In this document: positions 1 to 8,098 of the stretch, in pieces
Position numbering within the stretch: position 1 is the stretch's first letter
Layout: every line of letters begins with the position of its first letter
Assembly: GCA_034668785.1 (NCBI GenBank)
Contig: JAXDOS010000001.1
Location: forward strand, 1-36,637
Source: CANKHA01 sp034668785
GTDB taxonomy: Bacteria > Pseudomonadota > Alphaproteobacteria > Rhizobiales > Xanthobacteraceae
Direction: 5' to 3'
Length of the DNA: 36,637 nucleotides
The notes under the pieces: model-generated
Database searches by the model: none
Seen by the model: the letters and a program-made list of their open reading frames with translations, nothing else
Told to the model about the DNA's origin: nothing
Made by a program: the position numbers and the translations under genes

Positions 1-49
1 CAATATCAATATCAAAACCAAGAATGCAGGCTGGTTCTGGGGAAACGTC

Positions 50-1015
50 ATGCTGTCTTTGCGTTATCTGAAAAGATTTGCACTTTTTCTTTGCCTCCTT
101 AGCCCGTTGAGCGGCACGTCAGTCGCGGCGGAGCTGACTCGCGTCAAGGTTGCCTCCACGACTAAAGAAGTCTTCGACAACCTCGCGCTATACGTTGCCG
201 CCAACGGCGGCCTATTCAAAGCCGAGGGCCTTGAGGTGGAGATCACTCACTTCGCAGGCGGCGGAGACGTGGTACGAGCGGTCGCAAGCGGGGCAGCGGA
301 TATCGGGATGGTTGCCACCACCGCGGCGATTATTGCCGCCGGCCGCGGCGAGCCTTTGAAGATCATTTCCGCCTGGACCGCGCCGGCCTACGGCATCCTG
401 TTCGTCGTCCCTCCGGATTCTCCGATCAAATCGGTCAAGGACCTTGCCGGCAAAAAAGTGGGAATTACCCGCCCCGGCAGCGTTTCGCATACCGGCCTCA
501 ACGCCGCTCTTCAGGCCAATGGGATTTTGGGACAAGCGGAGGTGGTGCCGGTCGGCGCCGCCGGAGACGGTTGGACCGCGCTGAAATCAGGCCGCGTACA
601 GGCGACGTGGCACACGGCTCCTGACGTCTATAGTCTCGTCGATCGCGGCGAGGCGCACATTCTTTTCCAAATCTCCGAATATTTGAAAGACTATCAGCAA
701 GGTTCACTGGCGGCGCGCGACGCCTATGTGCAGGCGAATGGCGATACTGTCCGCAAGTTCCTCAAGGCATCGGTGCGCGCCGGAGAGTTCATCGAGAAAA
801 ATCCGGCAGAAGCCGCCAAGATGGGCGCAGCCGGTATGGGCGCGGCCGAACAAGCCATGAAACAAACCATCGCCGCGATGCCGAAGGGCTTCTTCCGCAT
901 CGGCGCCCCGCAAGCAAAAGATTTCGCCGGCTCCGTGGCGGAGGCCCTCGAATCCGGCGGCCTCAAGGAGGCTCCTTCCTACGACAAGGTCGTTGACAAG
1001 AATTATCTGCCCTAA
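50..1015 (+). CDS. NitT/TauT-type ABC transporter substrate-binding protein
   Basis: A 321-residue secreted binding protein of the NMT1/SsuA/TauA type. The N-terminus has a signal peptide: basic residues (RYLKR), a hydrophobic stretch to about residue 22, and a likely cleavage after VAA near residue 27. The mature part carries the two-lobe pattern of the family, with the early NLALYVAANGGLFKAEGL segment (bound ligand makes the protein 'look' at a GLFxxEGL motif), SGAADIGMVA, and DLAGKKVGITRPG. The start is supported by a GGGGAAA ribosome site 6 bases upstream. It is followed by permease, ATPase and second permease genes, so it is the capture subunit of that importer. The ligand cannot be read from sequence; adjacency to an aromatic-oxidation cluster suggests an aromatic or heterocyclic acid, which is inference. 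Confidence 0.9.
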   Translation: MLSLRYLKRFALFLCLLSPLSGTSVAAELTRVKVASTTKEVFDNLALYVAANGGLFKAEGLEVEITHFAGGGDVVRAVASGAADIGMVATTAAIIAAGRGEPLKIISAWTAPAYGILFVVPPDSPIKSVKDLAGKKVGITRPGSVSHTGLNAALQANGILGQAEVVPVGAAGDGWTALKSGRVQATWHTAPDVYSLVDRGEAHILFQISEYLKDYQQGSLAARDAYVQANGDTVRKFLKASVRAGEFIEKNPAEAAKMGAAGMGAAEQAMKQTIAAMPKGFFRIGAPQAKDFAGSVAEALESGGLKEAPSYDKVVDKNYLP

Positions 1016-1062
1016 GCCGCCTCGTATCCGGGGACACGCAGCAATCTTGCGGAGGAGTTGGC

Positions 1063-1098
1063 ATGCTCCGCGGTAAGCGTCAAAAATGTCCTCGATAA
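1063..1098 (+). CDS. Possible 11-codon leader ORF overlapping the permease start
   Basis: A strong ribosome site (GGAGGAG, 1051-1057) is placed 5 bases before an ATG at 1063 that opens only 11 codons (MLRGKRQKCPR) and stops at 1096-1098. The permease ATG at 1086 lies in another frame inside this ORF and has no good ribosome site of its own; its frame is closed upstream by a TAA at 1074-1076. This layout fits termination-reinitiation coupling of the permease to a leader peptide. It could also mark a frameshift in the sequence, since a small indel would fuse the strong start to the permease. Confidence 0.35.
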   Translation: MLRGKRQKCPR

Positions 1099-1844
1099 TA
1101 TCGGCGAGACCTCAAGTGTTAGCGATCCAGGCCGCGACGGTCGTCGCGGTGACCGCCCTGCTTTCTCTCGGCCACCAAGTTTACTCATTTCTCCCCTCGC
1201 CTATCTCGGTGCTGTGGTCGGGAATCGATCTGCTCTCGAATAAAAGCTTTTACGGTCATCTCGGTGTTACATTTTATGAATCGCTCAGCGGCCTTTTGAT
1301 CGCCGCGGTCATGGGAATTGCCATCGGCGTATCCGCGGGCGCGAGCCGTGGCGCAACTGAATTTCTCACGCCGATTATCCTGGCGATCTACTCGGTTCCG
1401 AAAATCGTTTTTCTCCCGGTCCTGCTGATCGTTTTCGGCACCGGCATCCCGCCTAAAATCGCCAATGCGGCGCTACATGCGCTGTTTCCAATTTTATTGA
1501 ACAGCCTGGTCGGCATGCGGGAGGTCAACCCGTTTCACATGAAAGTCGCGCAGTCGATGCTGGCATCGCGTTTCCACGTCGTCTCCAAGGTGATCCTGCC
1601 GAGCATGGTGCTTCCGGTTTTTGCCGGGGTGAAACTTGGCTTGGGCCTGTCGATCATGGGCGCGCTGCTTGCCGAGCTTTTCGAGGCAAGGGCCGGCGTC
1701 GGATACCTAGTCACCCAATATTATTCCAAAGGCAATATTTCCGAAATGATCGCCATCGTTGTCGTGGTCTTCATGCTTATTCTCATCATCAATGCGGTCA
1801 TGCAGCAGATCGAAAGCCACTTAAGCCGCTGGAGATCGCCGTGA
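1086..1844 (+). CDS. ABC transporter permease (SsuC/TauC family)
   Basis: A 252-residue inner-membrane permease of the BPD_transp_1 type, with about six hydrophobic segments (for example residues about 14-34, 58-82, 94-118 and 220-240). The EAA-type cytoplasmic loop that docks the ATPase is visible around residues 150-170 (AQSMLASRFHVVSKVILPSM). Length is usual for SsuC/TauC/NrtB-like permeases. ATG 1086 is the first possible start in frame but lacks a clear ribosome site; see the short leader ORF at 1063. The stop overlaps the GTG of the following ATPase gene by 4 bases, so both are one operon. It forms a channel with the second permease encoded at 2628. Confidence 0.9.
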   Translation: MSSIISARPQVLAIQAATVVAVTALLSLGHQVYSFLPSPISVLWSGIDLLSNKSFYGHLGVTFYESLSGLLIAAVMGIAIGVSAGASRGATEFLTPIILAIYSVPKIVFLPVLLIVFGTGIPPKIANAALHALFPILLNSLVGMREVNPFHMKVAQSMLASRFHVVSKVILPSMVLPVFAGVKLGLGLSIMGALLAELFEARAGVGYLVTQYYSKGNISEMIAIVVVVFMLILIINAVMQQIESHLSRWRSP

Positions 1845-2638
1845 CCTACGTCATCGAGGTTAAAGCCGTATCCAAAATATTTGCCGAGACCGACACAAAG
1901 CCGGGAGAAGGCTTCGTTGCGATCAAGTGTGCCGACATAAAAGTTAGTGACGGCGAATTCGTATCGCTGCTGGGACCATCGGGCTGCGGAAAAAGCACGC
2001 TTTTGGACATCATCGGCGGGCTCGTGCCGCCCAGTTCCGGCGAAATAGTTATCGAAGGCGAAGCCATACACGGACCCACGCCAAAGATAGCGATGGTGTT
2101 CCAATCCATGTCGCTGTTCCCCTGGCGTACGGCTCTCGACAATGTCGAGTTCGGGCTGGAACTGAAGGGCGCCGACCGGGATACGCGCCGGCAAACTGCC
2201 TTGGCCATGATTGAGTTGGTCGGTCTCAAAGGTTTCGAGGAGAAATATCCGTCGCAATTGTCCGGCGGCATGAATCAGCGGGTGGCAATTGCCCGCGCGC
2301 TCGCACTGAATCCCGACATTCTGCTGATGGACGAGCCGTTCGGCGCGCTCGACGAGCAGACCCGCCGCCTGATGGGGCTGGAACTGCTTCGTATATGGGA
2401 TCGGACACGCAAGACCATCGTCTTCGTCACCCATTCGATTCAGGAAGCGATCCAACTATCCGACCGCATCCTGCTGATGTCTTCCCGGCCATCCACCATT
2501 CGCGAAGAGATTCCCGTTCCCTTGCCGCGGCCGAGGTCGATCGAAAGCCTGACTTCCGACATCGCCAAGGACATCGAGCGGCGTGTGTGGCGCGCACTGA
2601 TGGAAGAAGTAGGCGAAAGGCCGCCCGATGCGCTTTGA
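1841..2638 (+). CDS. ABC transporter ATP-binding protein (SsuB/TauB family)
   Basis: A 265-residue ATPase that powers the importer. Walker A is GPSGCGKST at residues 45-53, the Q-loop is at MVFQSMSLFPW (85-95), the ABC signature is LSGGMNQR at 140-147, and Walker B is ILLMDEP at 160-166, followed by the D-loop and a switch histidine in VTHS. The signature with MNQR and the SLFPW after the Q-loop are typical of the nitrate/sulfonate/taurine group. It begins with GTG in a GTGA overlap with the upstream permease and overlaps the next permease by 11 bases, so translation of the three is coupled. Confidence 0.93.
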   Translation: MTYVIEVKAVSKIFAETDTKPGEGFVAIKCADIKVSDGEFVSLLGPSGCGKSTLLDIIGGLVPPSSGEIVIEGEAIHGPTPKIAMVFQSMSLFPWRTALDNVEFGLELKGADRDTRRQTALAMIELVGLKGFEEKYPSQLSGGMNQRVAIARALALNPDILLMDEPFGALDEQTRRLMGLELLRIWDRTRKTIVFVTHSIQEAIQLSDRILLMSSRPSTIREEIPVPLPRPRSIESLTSDIAKDIERRVWRALMEEVGERPPDAL

Positions 2639-3389
2639 CCGCAGGACCAAAATCAGGCTTGGCCATTTGGCCTTTGTGGTGCTGTTTTTCGCCGCGCTAG
2701 AGGCATTGGTCGCGTCGGGCGCGGTAAGCCGTCTCGTCTTGAGCCGCCCTTCACAGATAGCGTTGCGGCTTTGGGAAGACCTCGAAAGCAACGAATTGCA
2801 GTTAAGCTTCGTGACCACGCTGAAGGAAGTATCCATCGCTTTGAGCTTGTCGCTTTTGATCGGAGCCGGGCTGGGCTACGCCTTCTATCGTTTCCATAGT
2901 TTCAGGCGCGGATTGGAGCCGATGCTCGTCGCCTTCTATTCCGCGCCCGCGATCCTTCTCTATCCGGTCTTCCTAACTTTCCTCGGCCAAGGCAGCGCCA
3001 CTGTGATCACCATGGCGGTCCTGCTCGGCTCGGTACCGATCGCCATCAACATGGCTGTCGGATTGTCCGGCATCGAGCCGATCTGGAGAAAGGTGGGGCG
3101 CAGCCTGAATGCCACCTCGCCGCAAATGTTGTTTCGTATCCTGATCCCTGCGGCGACGCCGATCCTTGCGACCGGTTTCCGCCTCGGGCTCACCTTTGCG
3201 CTGATCGGCGTCATCGCGCTCGAATTTCTCACCTATTCGGGCGGGCTCGGAAGGCTTATTTCCTGGCGCTACTTCATCTTCGATACCGAAGGCGTTTATT
3301 CGGCTATCGCGCTGGTGGCGGCAATCGCTATCCTCATTAATTCGATGCTGAGCACGATGGAACGTCGCATTCGTGGCCGGTGGTCGTAA
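2628..3389 (+). CDS. Second ABC transporter permease
   Basis: A 253-residue membrane protein with about six hydrophobic helices and the EAA-type loop (GRSLNATSPQMLFRILIPAA, around residues 158-177). It is a different protein from the permease at 1086, so the channel is probably a heterodimer. The ATG at 2628 lies inside the end of the ATPase gene. It is the last gene of the four-gene transporter operon; only 15 bases separate its stop from the stop of the converging SDR gene, and no clear terminator hairpin is visible between them. Confidence 0.9.
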   Translation: MRFDRRTKIRLGHLAFVVLFFAALEALVASGAVSRLVLSRPSQIALRLWEDLESNELQLSFVTTLKEVSIALSLSLLIGAGLGYAFYRFHSFRRGLEPMLVAFYSAPAILLYPVFLTFLGQGSATVITMAVLLGSVPIAINMAVGLSGIEPIWRKVGRSLNATSPQMLFRILIPAATPILATGFRLGLTFALIGVIALEFLTYSGGLGRLISWRYFIFDTEGVYSAIALVAAIAILINSMLSTMERRIRGRWS

Positions 3390-3404
3390 GCGGCAACTGC
3401 GCTT

Positions 3405-4247
3405 TCAGCGCGCGATGACATGCTCCCATACGAATTTGGCACGGAAACCTAGGTCCCTCTCCGCTTTACTCGAGTCGATTCCGCTCCAATTCTTGTCACC
3501 TCGGTTTCTAATATCCTTCAGGTCCGGGAAAAAACGTTCAATCAATTCCCCTGTTGGCTCACGCATGTTGCTCGTCGGCGCGGCAGCGTTGAAGACATGG
3601 TGCCCGTTCAAATCCGACTCGACGGCAAGACGGCATGCAATCGCCGCGTCACGCACGTCGATGTAGCTCCAGAAACCGCTGCGTCGAAATCCCGGATCGA
3701 TCATCAGTTTCTTGATCCGCTCAAATGCCGGATCGTAGTTGATGCCGGGAAAGCGCAGGCTCACAATCGTTGAGCCATCTCGACGCGCAAAAGAGTCCGC
3801 AATTGTTTCACCAACGACCTTGGAGAGGCCGTAGGGGTCGACCGGCTGACAGGGATGTTCCTCGTCGACCGGCAGATAAGCCGGTGTCATTCCCGATGGT
3901 CCGTATAAAAAGCCATAGGCGGAAATGCTGGAAGCGACCACGGCGCTCCGCAGGCCCGCTTCGGATGCCGCTTTTAAGGCATTGTAGGTCATGCTCACGT
4001 TGTCATTGAACGTGGCAAAATCGGAAACGATATTCGGCGCGATATGCGCGGCGAGATGAATGATGCCGTCCGCGCCGCCGCAGGCGTCCTGCAGGCTTTC
4101 CGCGTTTCTCAGATCGACGGTTTTGGACGCAAAGGCATCCGGATGTGGCGCGCGATCAAGGCTGACAACGTCATGTCCGTGTGCGCCTAGCTCGGAGATC
4201 ACTTGTCGTCCAAGTTTTCCGCTGCCACCGGTGACGACAATTTTCAT
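3405..4247 (-). CDS. NAD(P)-dependent extended SDR (epimerase/dehydrogenase family)
   Basis: A 280-residue extended short-chain dehydrogenase. The Rossmann motif TGGSGKLG is at residues 6-13, an acidic residue ends beta-2 (D31), HLAAH is at 64-68, the catalytic serine lies in VASSIS (104-109), and YGLSK gives the Tyr139/Lys143 pair. A longer reading frame extends upstream, but residues before this ATG are low-complexity and cover the divergent promoter; ATG 4247 gives the Rossmann strand MKIVVTGG at the very start, with GGGGAAG upstream. It faces away from the Rieske gene and may oxidise a diol or sugar-like intermediate. The substrate is unknown; uronate dehydrogenase and 4-epimerase subfamilies are alternatives. 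Confidence 0.85.
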   Translation of the reverse strand: MKIVVTGGSGKLGRQVISELGAHGHDVVSLDRAPHPDAFASKTVDLRNAESLQDACGGADGIIHLAAHIAPNIVSDFATFNDNVSMTYNALKAASEAGLRSAVVASSISAYGFLYGPSGMTPAYLPVDEEHPCQPVDPYGLSKVVGETIADSFARRDGSTIVSLRFPGINYDPAFERIKKLMIDPGFRRSGFWSYIDVRDAAIACRLAVESDLNGHHVFNAAAPTSNMREPTGELIERFFPDLKDIRNRGDKNWSGIDSSKAERDLGFRAKFVWEHVIAR

Positions 4248-4316
4248 CCACTTCCCCGAGATCAATAATACGCGCGGCAAACTAACCTGAACCCGCGTAT
4301 TCGCGAAGCCATAAGC

Positions 4317-4345
4317 TTGACAGTATGGGAAGCCGAGCGGAGAAT
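4317..4345 (+). promoter_or_regulatory. Candidate sigma-70-type promoter for the Rieske operon
   Basis: TTGACA at 4317-4322, a 17-base spacer and GAGAAT at 4340-4345 (4 of 6 matches to TATAAT). It lies about 80 bases upstream of the oxygenase start in the 177-base divergent region and points the right way. This is pattern matching only. Confidence 0.45.
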
Positions 4346-4424
4346 GAACATGTCCATAATTAACGGGACAGGCGTTTATCGCCCTGCTCGCCCCGCACCA
4401 AGGCTTTAGTACAGGAATGGCGTG

Positions 4425-5759
4425 ATGGAAAACGCTGCCACCCCTTACAAGCAAACCCACCAGCAATTTTTGCAAGAGTTTCCGAAGACCGGTCCCGGAA
4501 CACCGGCTGGCGAAATGTTGCGCCGCTATTGGCACCCGGTCTGCTTGTCGCGAGATTTAAAGGACCTCCCCTATGCCTTGCGGATGCTGGGAGAGGACCT
4601 CGTCTGCTTCCGCGGAATGGATGGCGTCGTTGGCTTGGTCGGAGCCAGATGCCCGCATCGCTGCACCTCGCTTGAATACGCGCAGATCAGAAAACTAGGT
4701 CTGCAATGCTCCTATCACGGCTGGACGTTCAATCAGCGGGGACGCTGCGTGGCGATGCCGCTGGAGCCCGCGGATAGCAACGCACTGCACGAGGTCCAGC
4801 ATCTTTGGTATCCGGTCCAAGAATGGGCCGGCGTCGTCTGGGGCTATATGGGGCCGGACAAGCAGAACCCGCCGCCGCTGCCGAAGATCGATATCCTCAC
4901 GCGGACAGACGGCGAACTCGTTCTCGAGCGGGGAGATTTTCGGAAATATAGCTATCTCAACTTTCTCGAAAATTTCGTCGACATGGGCCACGTCTACGTC
5001 TTGCACATGCTCGTTCCCTGCAATCTCCCGCCGGAAATCGCGCCCTATACGAACATGACCGTCAACACCGATTGGCGGCAATCGCAGCACAAGGTTTTCG
5101 AAACGCATTTCGGAATGAAAAGCGTCGTCGTTCACGATACCGCCGACCCCGACCTGAAATTTGTCAATACCTGGAGTCTGGCGCTGCCTTCGCATTTTCG
5201 CTTCGGCGGAATAACGGCGGGGTTGCCGCCGGATTTTAACAACGATCGCCGTGAATCGGGCGGTATGTTGCGCATCATCGATGATGAGCATTTCGAGATT
5301 TTCCGCTACACGCTTATTCGTCCCGGCAACTTTCGCGGCACTTATTTTCCGCGCAGCAGCGACACCAGCCGCGGATTGGCGGAAGGCGCCGTCGGCACGG
5401 TGGAGAAAAAGGATTACGACAATCGCAAATATGCGGGATGGGAAGGGCGGCCGCCGGTCGAAGACCTGGTGATTCAGGAATCTCAGGGCGCGATCCCGCC
5501 GCGAGAGCACGAACATCTCGTGTCATCGGACATTGGCGTCGCCACGCTGCGGCGGATTTGGCGCAAGTCCATGGAGGAGGTAGCCAATGGCAAGTTCGCA
5601 AAACCTGTTGTTACTAACAACAGCGGCGTCATCGAGGTCGATACTTTCAAGGGCTTGGCAAAAACCGGCGACATCCAACTCAGCCCCACGAACATGCCGT
5701 CATCTCAGGATGGGCGTGGACTGATCCGCGACGAGCGAGGGAGCCTGGTTTTTGCTTAA
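4425..5759 (+). CDS. Rieske non-heme iron oxygenase, alpha subunit (phthalate 4,5-dioxygenase-like)
   Basis: A 444-residue aromatic-ring-hydroxylating oxygenase. The Rieske 2Fe-2S site is CxH-16 residues-CxxH: C76, H78, C95, H98 (CPHRC... and CSYHGW). The mononuclear iron site follows the DxxHxxxxH pattern: D186, H189, H194 within ENFVDMGHVYVLH. Architecture and length fit the alpha-only oxygenases of the phthalate dioxygenase/vanillate demethylase side of the family, which use a separate reductase; none is in this window. ATG 4425 with AGGA 8 bases upstream is preferred over the GTG just before it. It is followed after 32 bases by a small NTF2-like gene and then by aldolase and regulator genes, so it probably begins the catabolic operon. 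The substrate is unknown. Confidence 0.9.
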   Translation: MENAATPYKQTHQQFLQEFPKTGPGTPAGEMLRRYWHPVCLSRDLKDLPYALRMLGEDLVCFRGMDGVVGLVGARCPHRCTSLEYAQIRKLGLQCSYHGWTFNQRGRCVAMPLEPADSNALHEVQHLWYPVQEWAGVVWGYMGPDKQNPPPLPKIDILTRTDGELVLERGDFRKYSYLNFLENFVDMGHVYVLHMLVPCNLPPEIAPYTNMTVNTDWRQSQHKVFETHFGMKSVVVHDTADPDLKFVNTWSLALPSHFRFGGITAGLPPDFNNDRRESGGMLRIIDDEHFEIFRYTLIRPGNFRGTYFPRSSDTSRGLAEGAVGTVEKKDYDNRKYAGWEGRPPVEDLVIQESQGAIPPREHEHLVSSDIGVATLRRIWRKSMEEVANGKFAKPVVTNNSGVIEVDTFKGLAKTGDIQLSPTNMPSSQDGRGLIRDERGSLVFA

Positions 5760-5791
5760 AGCCGGGCGGCGCCAGGAAATCGGAGAAGACT

Positions 5792-6244
5792 ATGGATCGG
5801 AGCTTGGCGCGCGCCATCGAATGGGACTGCACGCAACTTGTTTTTAAGTTTTATGGATACTTGGACGAAAACCGTTACCAGGAAATGGCGGACCTTTTCA
5901 CCGAGGATGGCGTTTGGGTCCGGCTTGGAAAAGAGGTTCGAGGTCCGGCCAATATTCGCGCGCTAGAAGCCGAACGCGAGAACTGGCTGACCGCGCATCT
6001 CGTGACTAATGTTCGGATCAATATCCTCGATCCAAAACGTGCTGAAACAGTCCAGTACGTCACGCTTTATCGCCACGAAAATTGGGAACCCTCCGCCGGC
6101 CCAGCGCCGGTCGTTTTGCCGCTCGCCATTCTGCGCCATCAGGATCAACTGGCGAACGATGGCGGAGTATGGAAATTCGAACGCAAATCAAGCCGCGCGA
6201 TTATGGCGGATAGGTCGCGCGTCACTCACTATGAAAAACGCTGA
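5792..6244 (+). CDS. SnoaL/NTF2-like small protein, possible oxygenase beta-type subunit
   Basis: A 150-residue protein with the SnoaL_4/NTF2-like pattern: an N-terminal helix pair ending in YLDENRYQEMADLFTEDGVWV, then the strand G-x-E-V-R-G and a C-terminal beta sheet (about residues 85-145). The same cone fold is used by beta subunits of ring-hydroxylating dioxygenases and by small isomerases and dehydratases. A ribosome site (CGGAGAAG) precedes ATG 5792. Placed directly after the Rieske alpha gene, it may be a beta-like partner or a separate enzyme handling the oxygenation product. Sequence alone does not separate these. Confidence 0.75.
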   Translation: MDRSLARAIEWDCTQLVFKFYGYLDENRYQEMADLFTEDGVWVRLGKEVRGPANIRALEAERENWLTAHLVTNVRINILDPKRAETVQYVTLYRHENWEPSAGPAPVVLPLAILRHQDQLANDGGVWKFERKSSRAIMADRSRVTHYEKR

Positions 6245-6275
6245 GACCGCGTCGATCCTTAACAGAGGCATCTTA

Positions 6276-7256
6276 ATGTTGAGTGCAACGGATATTTGCG
6301 GCGTCTACGCCATTATTCCCACGCCGGCGAAGGAAGGCGCCAATCGTCTTGACGCACTGGACACGGTGGATCTGGACGAATCCGCTCGCCTCGTGGACGC
6401 GTTAATTAAAGACGGCGTATCCGGCTTAATCACCCTCGGCACCACGGGCGAATGCGCCACCCTGTCACGTAAGGACTACGAAGCTTTCGCAGCCTGTGTT
6501 CTCGAAACCGTCAATCGCCGGATTCCCACTTTCATGGGGACGACGGCACTTGGCGGGCATGAGGTAGCCAGCCGGATGCGTTTCATCAGCGATCTCGGCG
6601 CGGATGGGACGCTTCTGGGCTTGCCGATGTGGCAGCCACTCACCACCGAAATGGCGATCGATTATTTTTCCGCCGTGTCTGGATGCTTCAAGACCACGGC
6701 GATCATGGTCTATGCCAACGCCCGCGCCTTCCGCTATTCCTTTCCGCTGGAATTCTGGGAGGCGGTGATCAAGAAAGCGCCTACTGTCATTGCAGCGAAA
6801 TATTCCCGTCCAAAAAACCTCAAGGAACTCATTGCGGGGACTCAAAGCCGGATCAACTTTGTCCCCAATGAAATGACCGTCAGCGATTTTTTTGCGACTT
6901 CGCCACAAACGACCACCGCATGCTGGGCTACGTCGGCCGCCATGGGGCCGGTTCCTGTGGTCGCGCTGATGGATGCTATTTTGGGTAATAAAAAAGACGT
7001 GATGAAGGAGCTTGACGACGCCATCGCCTGGGCCAATGAGCCGGTCAAGCCGGTGATTGAAAATGCCGAGATTTTTGCGTCGTTCAACATTCAAATCGAG
7101 AAGACCAGGATCAATGCGGCGGGCTATTCCCGATGCGGGCCGATGAGGCCGCCTTACGACTATCTTCCCGCTGAATACGCAGCCGCGTCGCGCGAATGCG
7201 GGCGCCGTTGGACGATGATTTGCGAGAAATATGCGCATTTGCGGAAACCGTCATGA
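6276..7256 (+). CDS. DapA-family hydratase-aldolase (NahE/PhdJ-like)
   Basis: A 326-residue class I aldolase of the dihydrodipicolinate synthase superfamily. The alpha-keto-acid-binding motif GTTGEC is at residues 55-60, the conserved tyrosine is Y146 (MVYANARAF) and the Schiff-base lysine is K175 (IAAKYS). Features such as GECATL, GADGTLLGLPMW, YANARAF followed by PLEFWE, and TTACWATSAAMGP resemble trans-o-hydroxybenzylidenepyruvate hydratase-aldolase (NahE) and the carboxybenzalpyruvate enzyme PhdJ more than true DapA. These enzymes hydrate and split the isomerised meta-cleavage product of bicyclic aromatics into pyruvate and an aromatic aldehyde. ATG 6276 has AGAGG 8 bases upstream; an earlier ATG at 6231 is possible. 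The end overlaps the TetR gene (ATGA). Confidence 0.8.
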   Translation: MLSATDICGVYAIIPTPAKEGANRLDALDTVDLDESARLVDALIKDGVSGLITLGTTGECATLSRKDYEAFAACVLETVNRRIPTFMGTTALGGHEVASRMRFISDLGADGTLLGLPMWQPLTTEMAIDYFSAVSGCFKTTAIMVYANARAFRYSFPLEFWEAVIKKAPTVIAAKYSRPKNLKELIAGTQSRINFVPNEMTVSDFFATSPQTTTACWATSAAMGPVPVVALMDAILGNKKDVMKELDDAIAWANEPVKPVIENAEIFASFNIQIEKTRINAAGYSRCGPMRPPYDYLPAEYAAASRECGRRWTMICEKYAHLRKPS

Positions 7257-8008
7257 GAACGTCTCGATCAATCGCAGCAACTCGACCAGCCGCGCCGGAC
7301 CGGAAAATACCTAGGCCAGCCAGGCATGCGAGCCGCCGCGAAAACAATAAGGCGGAAAAGCGCCAGCGCATCCGCGCGGCTGCACTCATGCTGTTTTCCA
7401 AGCAAGGCTATGAGACGACGACGCTTAGACAGATCGCGGAACTCGCGCAGGTCGCCCTTGGGACGCTTTCTTTATACGCGGAGGACAAGCGCGATCTGGT
7501 TCTTCTAATTTTCAACGAAAAAATATCTGAGGTCATCGATCGCGCTTCGAAGGCCTCGCTAAGCGAAGCGGATCTTTTAGAACAGGTCACAGCCTTTTTT
7601 GCGGTTTTTTATAGAGATTTTTACAAGGACCTCACATTAGCGCGGATACATTTGCAGCTGAATTTCTATTCCGGCGGCGCCCATGCGGCGGAATATTATG
7701 CGCATCGCGCCCGCGTCTTTGCTTGCCTTGAGGAGCTTGTATGTCATGCCCGGGAAACCGGCGAAATATCAACGAGCGAAGACCCAGCTTTGATTGCACG
7801 GCATATCTTTTTCCTTTTTTCCGCGGCGGTGCGCTGGTGGATCGCCGCGCAGAAACCCCATCTGAGGACGGGCATCGATGATTTCCGGCGATTGTTGCAG
7901 CTACAAATTGCCGGCTTGGGACCAAGCTTTGAGGCCGGTCGCAATCAACTCCCATTTTTGCGCGAGACTCCGCTTCCCGGCCGCGAAGCGTATTCTCCAA
8001 AGTCCTAA
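7253..8008 (+). CDS. TetR/AcrR family transcriptional regulator
   Basis: A 251-residue regulator. After a basic N-terminal tail of about 35 residues, the TetR DNA-binding domain reads RIRAAALMLFSKQGYETTTL, followed by the recognition helix around QVALGTLSLYAEDKRDL (about residues 62-78). The C-terminal ligand domain is helical and includes an aromatic-rich stretch (FFLFSAAVRWW). It starts in an ATGA overlap with the aldolase gene, so it is co-transcribed with the pathway it probably controls; TetR proteins usually repress and are released by a pathway metabolite. A candidate operator would lie in 4248-4424, but no clear palindrome was found there. Confidence 0.87.
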   Translation: MRTSRSIAATRPAAPDRKIPRPARHASRRENNKAEKRQRIRAAALMLFSKQGYETTTLRQIAELAQVALGTLSLYAEDKRDLVLLIFNEKISEVIDRASKASLSEADLLEQVTAFFAVFYRDFYKDLTLARIHLQLNFYSGGAHAAEYYAHRARVFACLEELVCHARETGEISTSEDPALIARHIFFLFSAAVRWWIAAQKPHLRTGIDDFRRLLQLQIAGLGPSFEAGRNQLPFLRETPLPGREAYSPKS

Positions 8009-8034
8009 AGTCTGGCTATTTTCGTGCCAGATTT
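8008..8034 (+). terminator. Hairpin after the TetR gene, weak terminator or operator
   Basis: TCTGGC (8011-8016) and GCCAGA (8026-8031) form a perfect 6-bp stem, extended by AAG/TTT to 9 positions with one G-T wobble, around a 9-base loop. It begins at the last base of the tetR stop codon and is followed by a T-rich run (TTTGTATATTTCTT). This could reduce read-through into the extradiol gene. A protein-binding palindrome is the alternative. Confidence 0.4.
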
Positions 8035-8098
8035 GTATATTTCTTGCAAAGCTACCTTTGCGTCTTGCACACGCCGATAGATCGCTCTGGAGAACGCC

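Noticed and set aside
4248..4535. 96-codon N-terminal extension of the SDR frame
   Set aside because: It covers the divergent promoter region and overlaps the Rieske start; the Rossmann strand begins exactly at ATG 4247 with a ribosome site.
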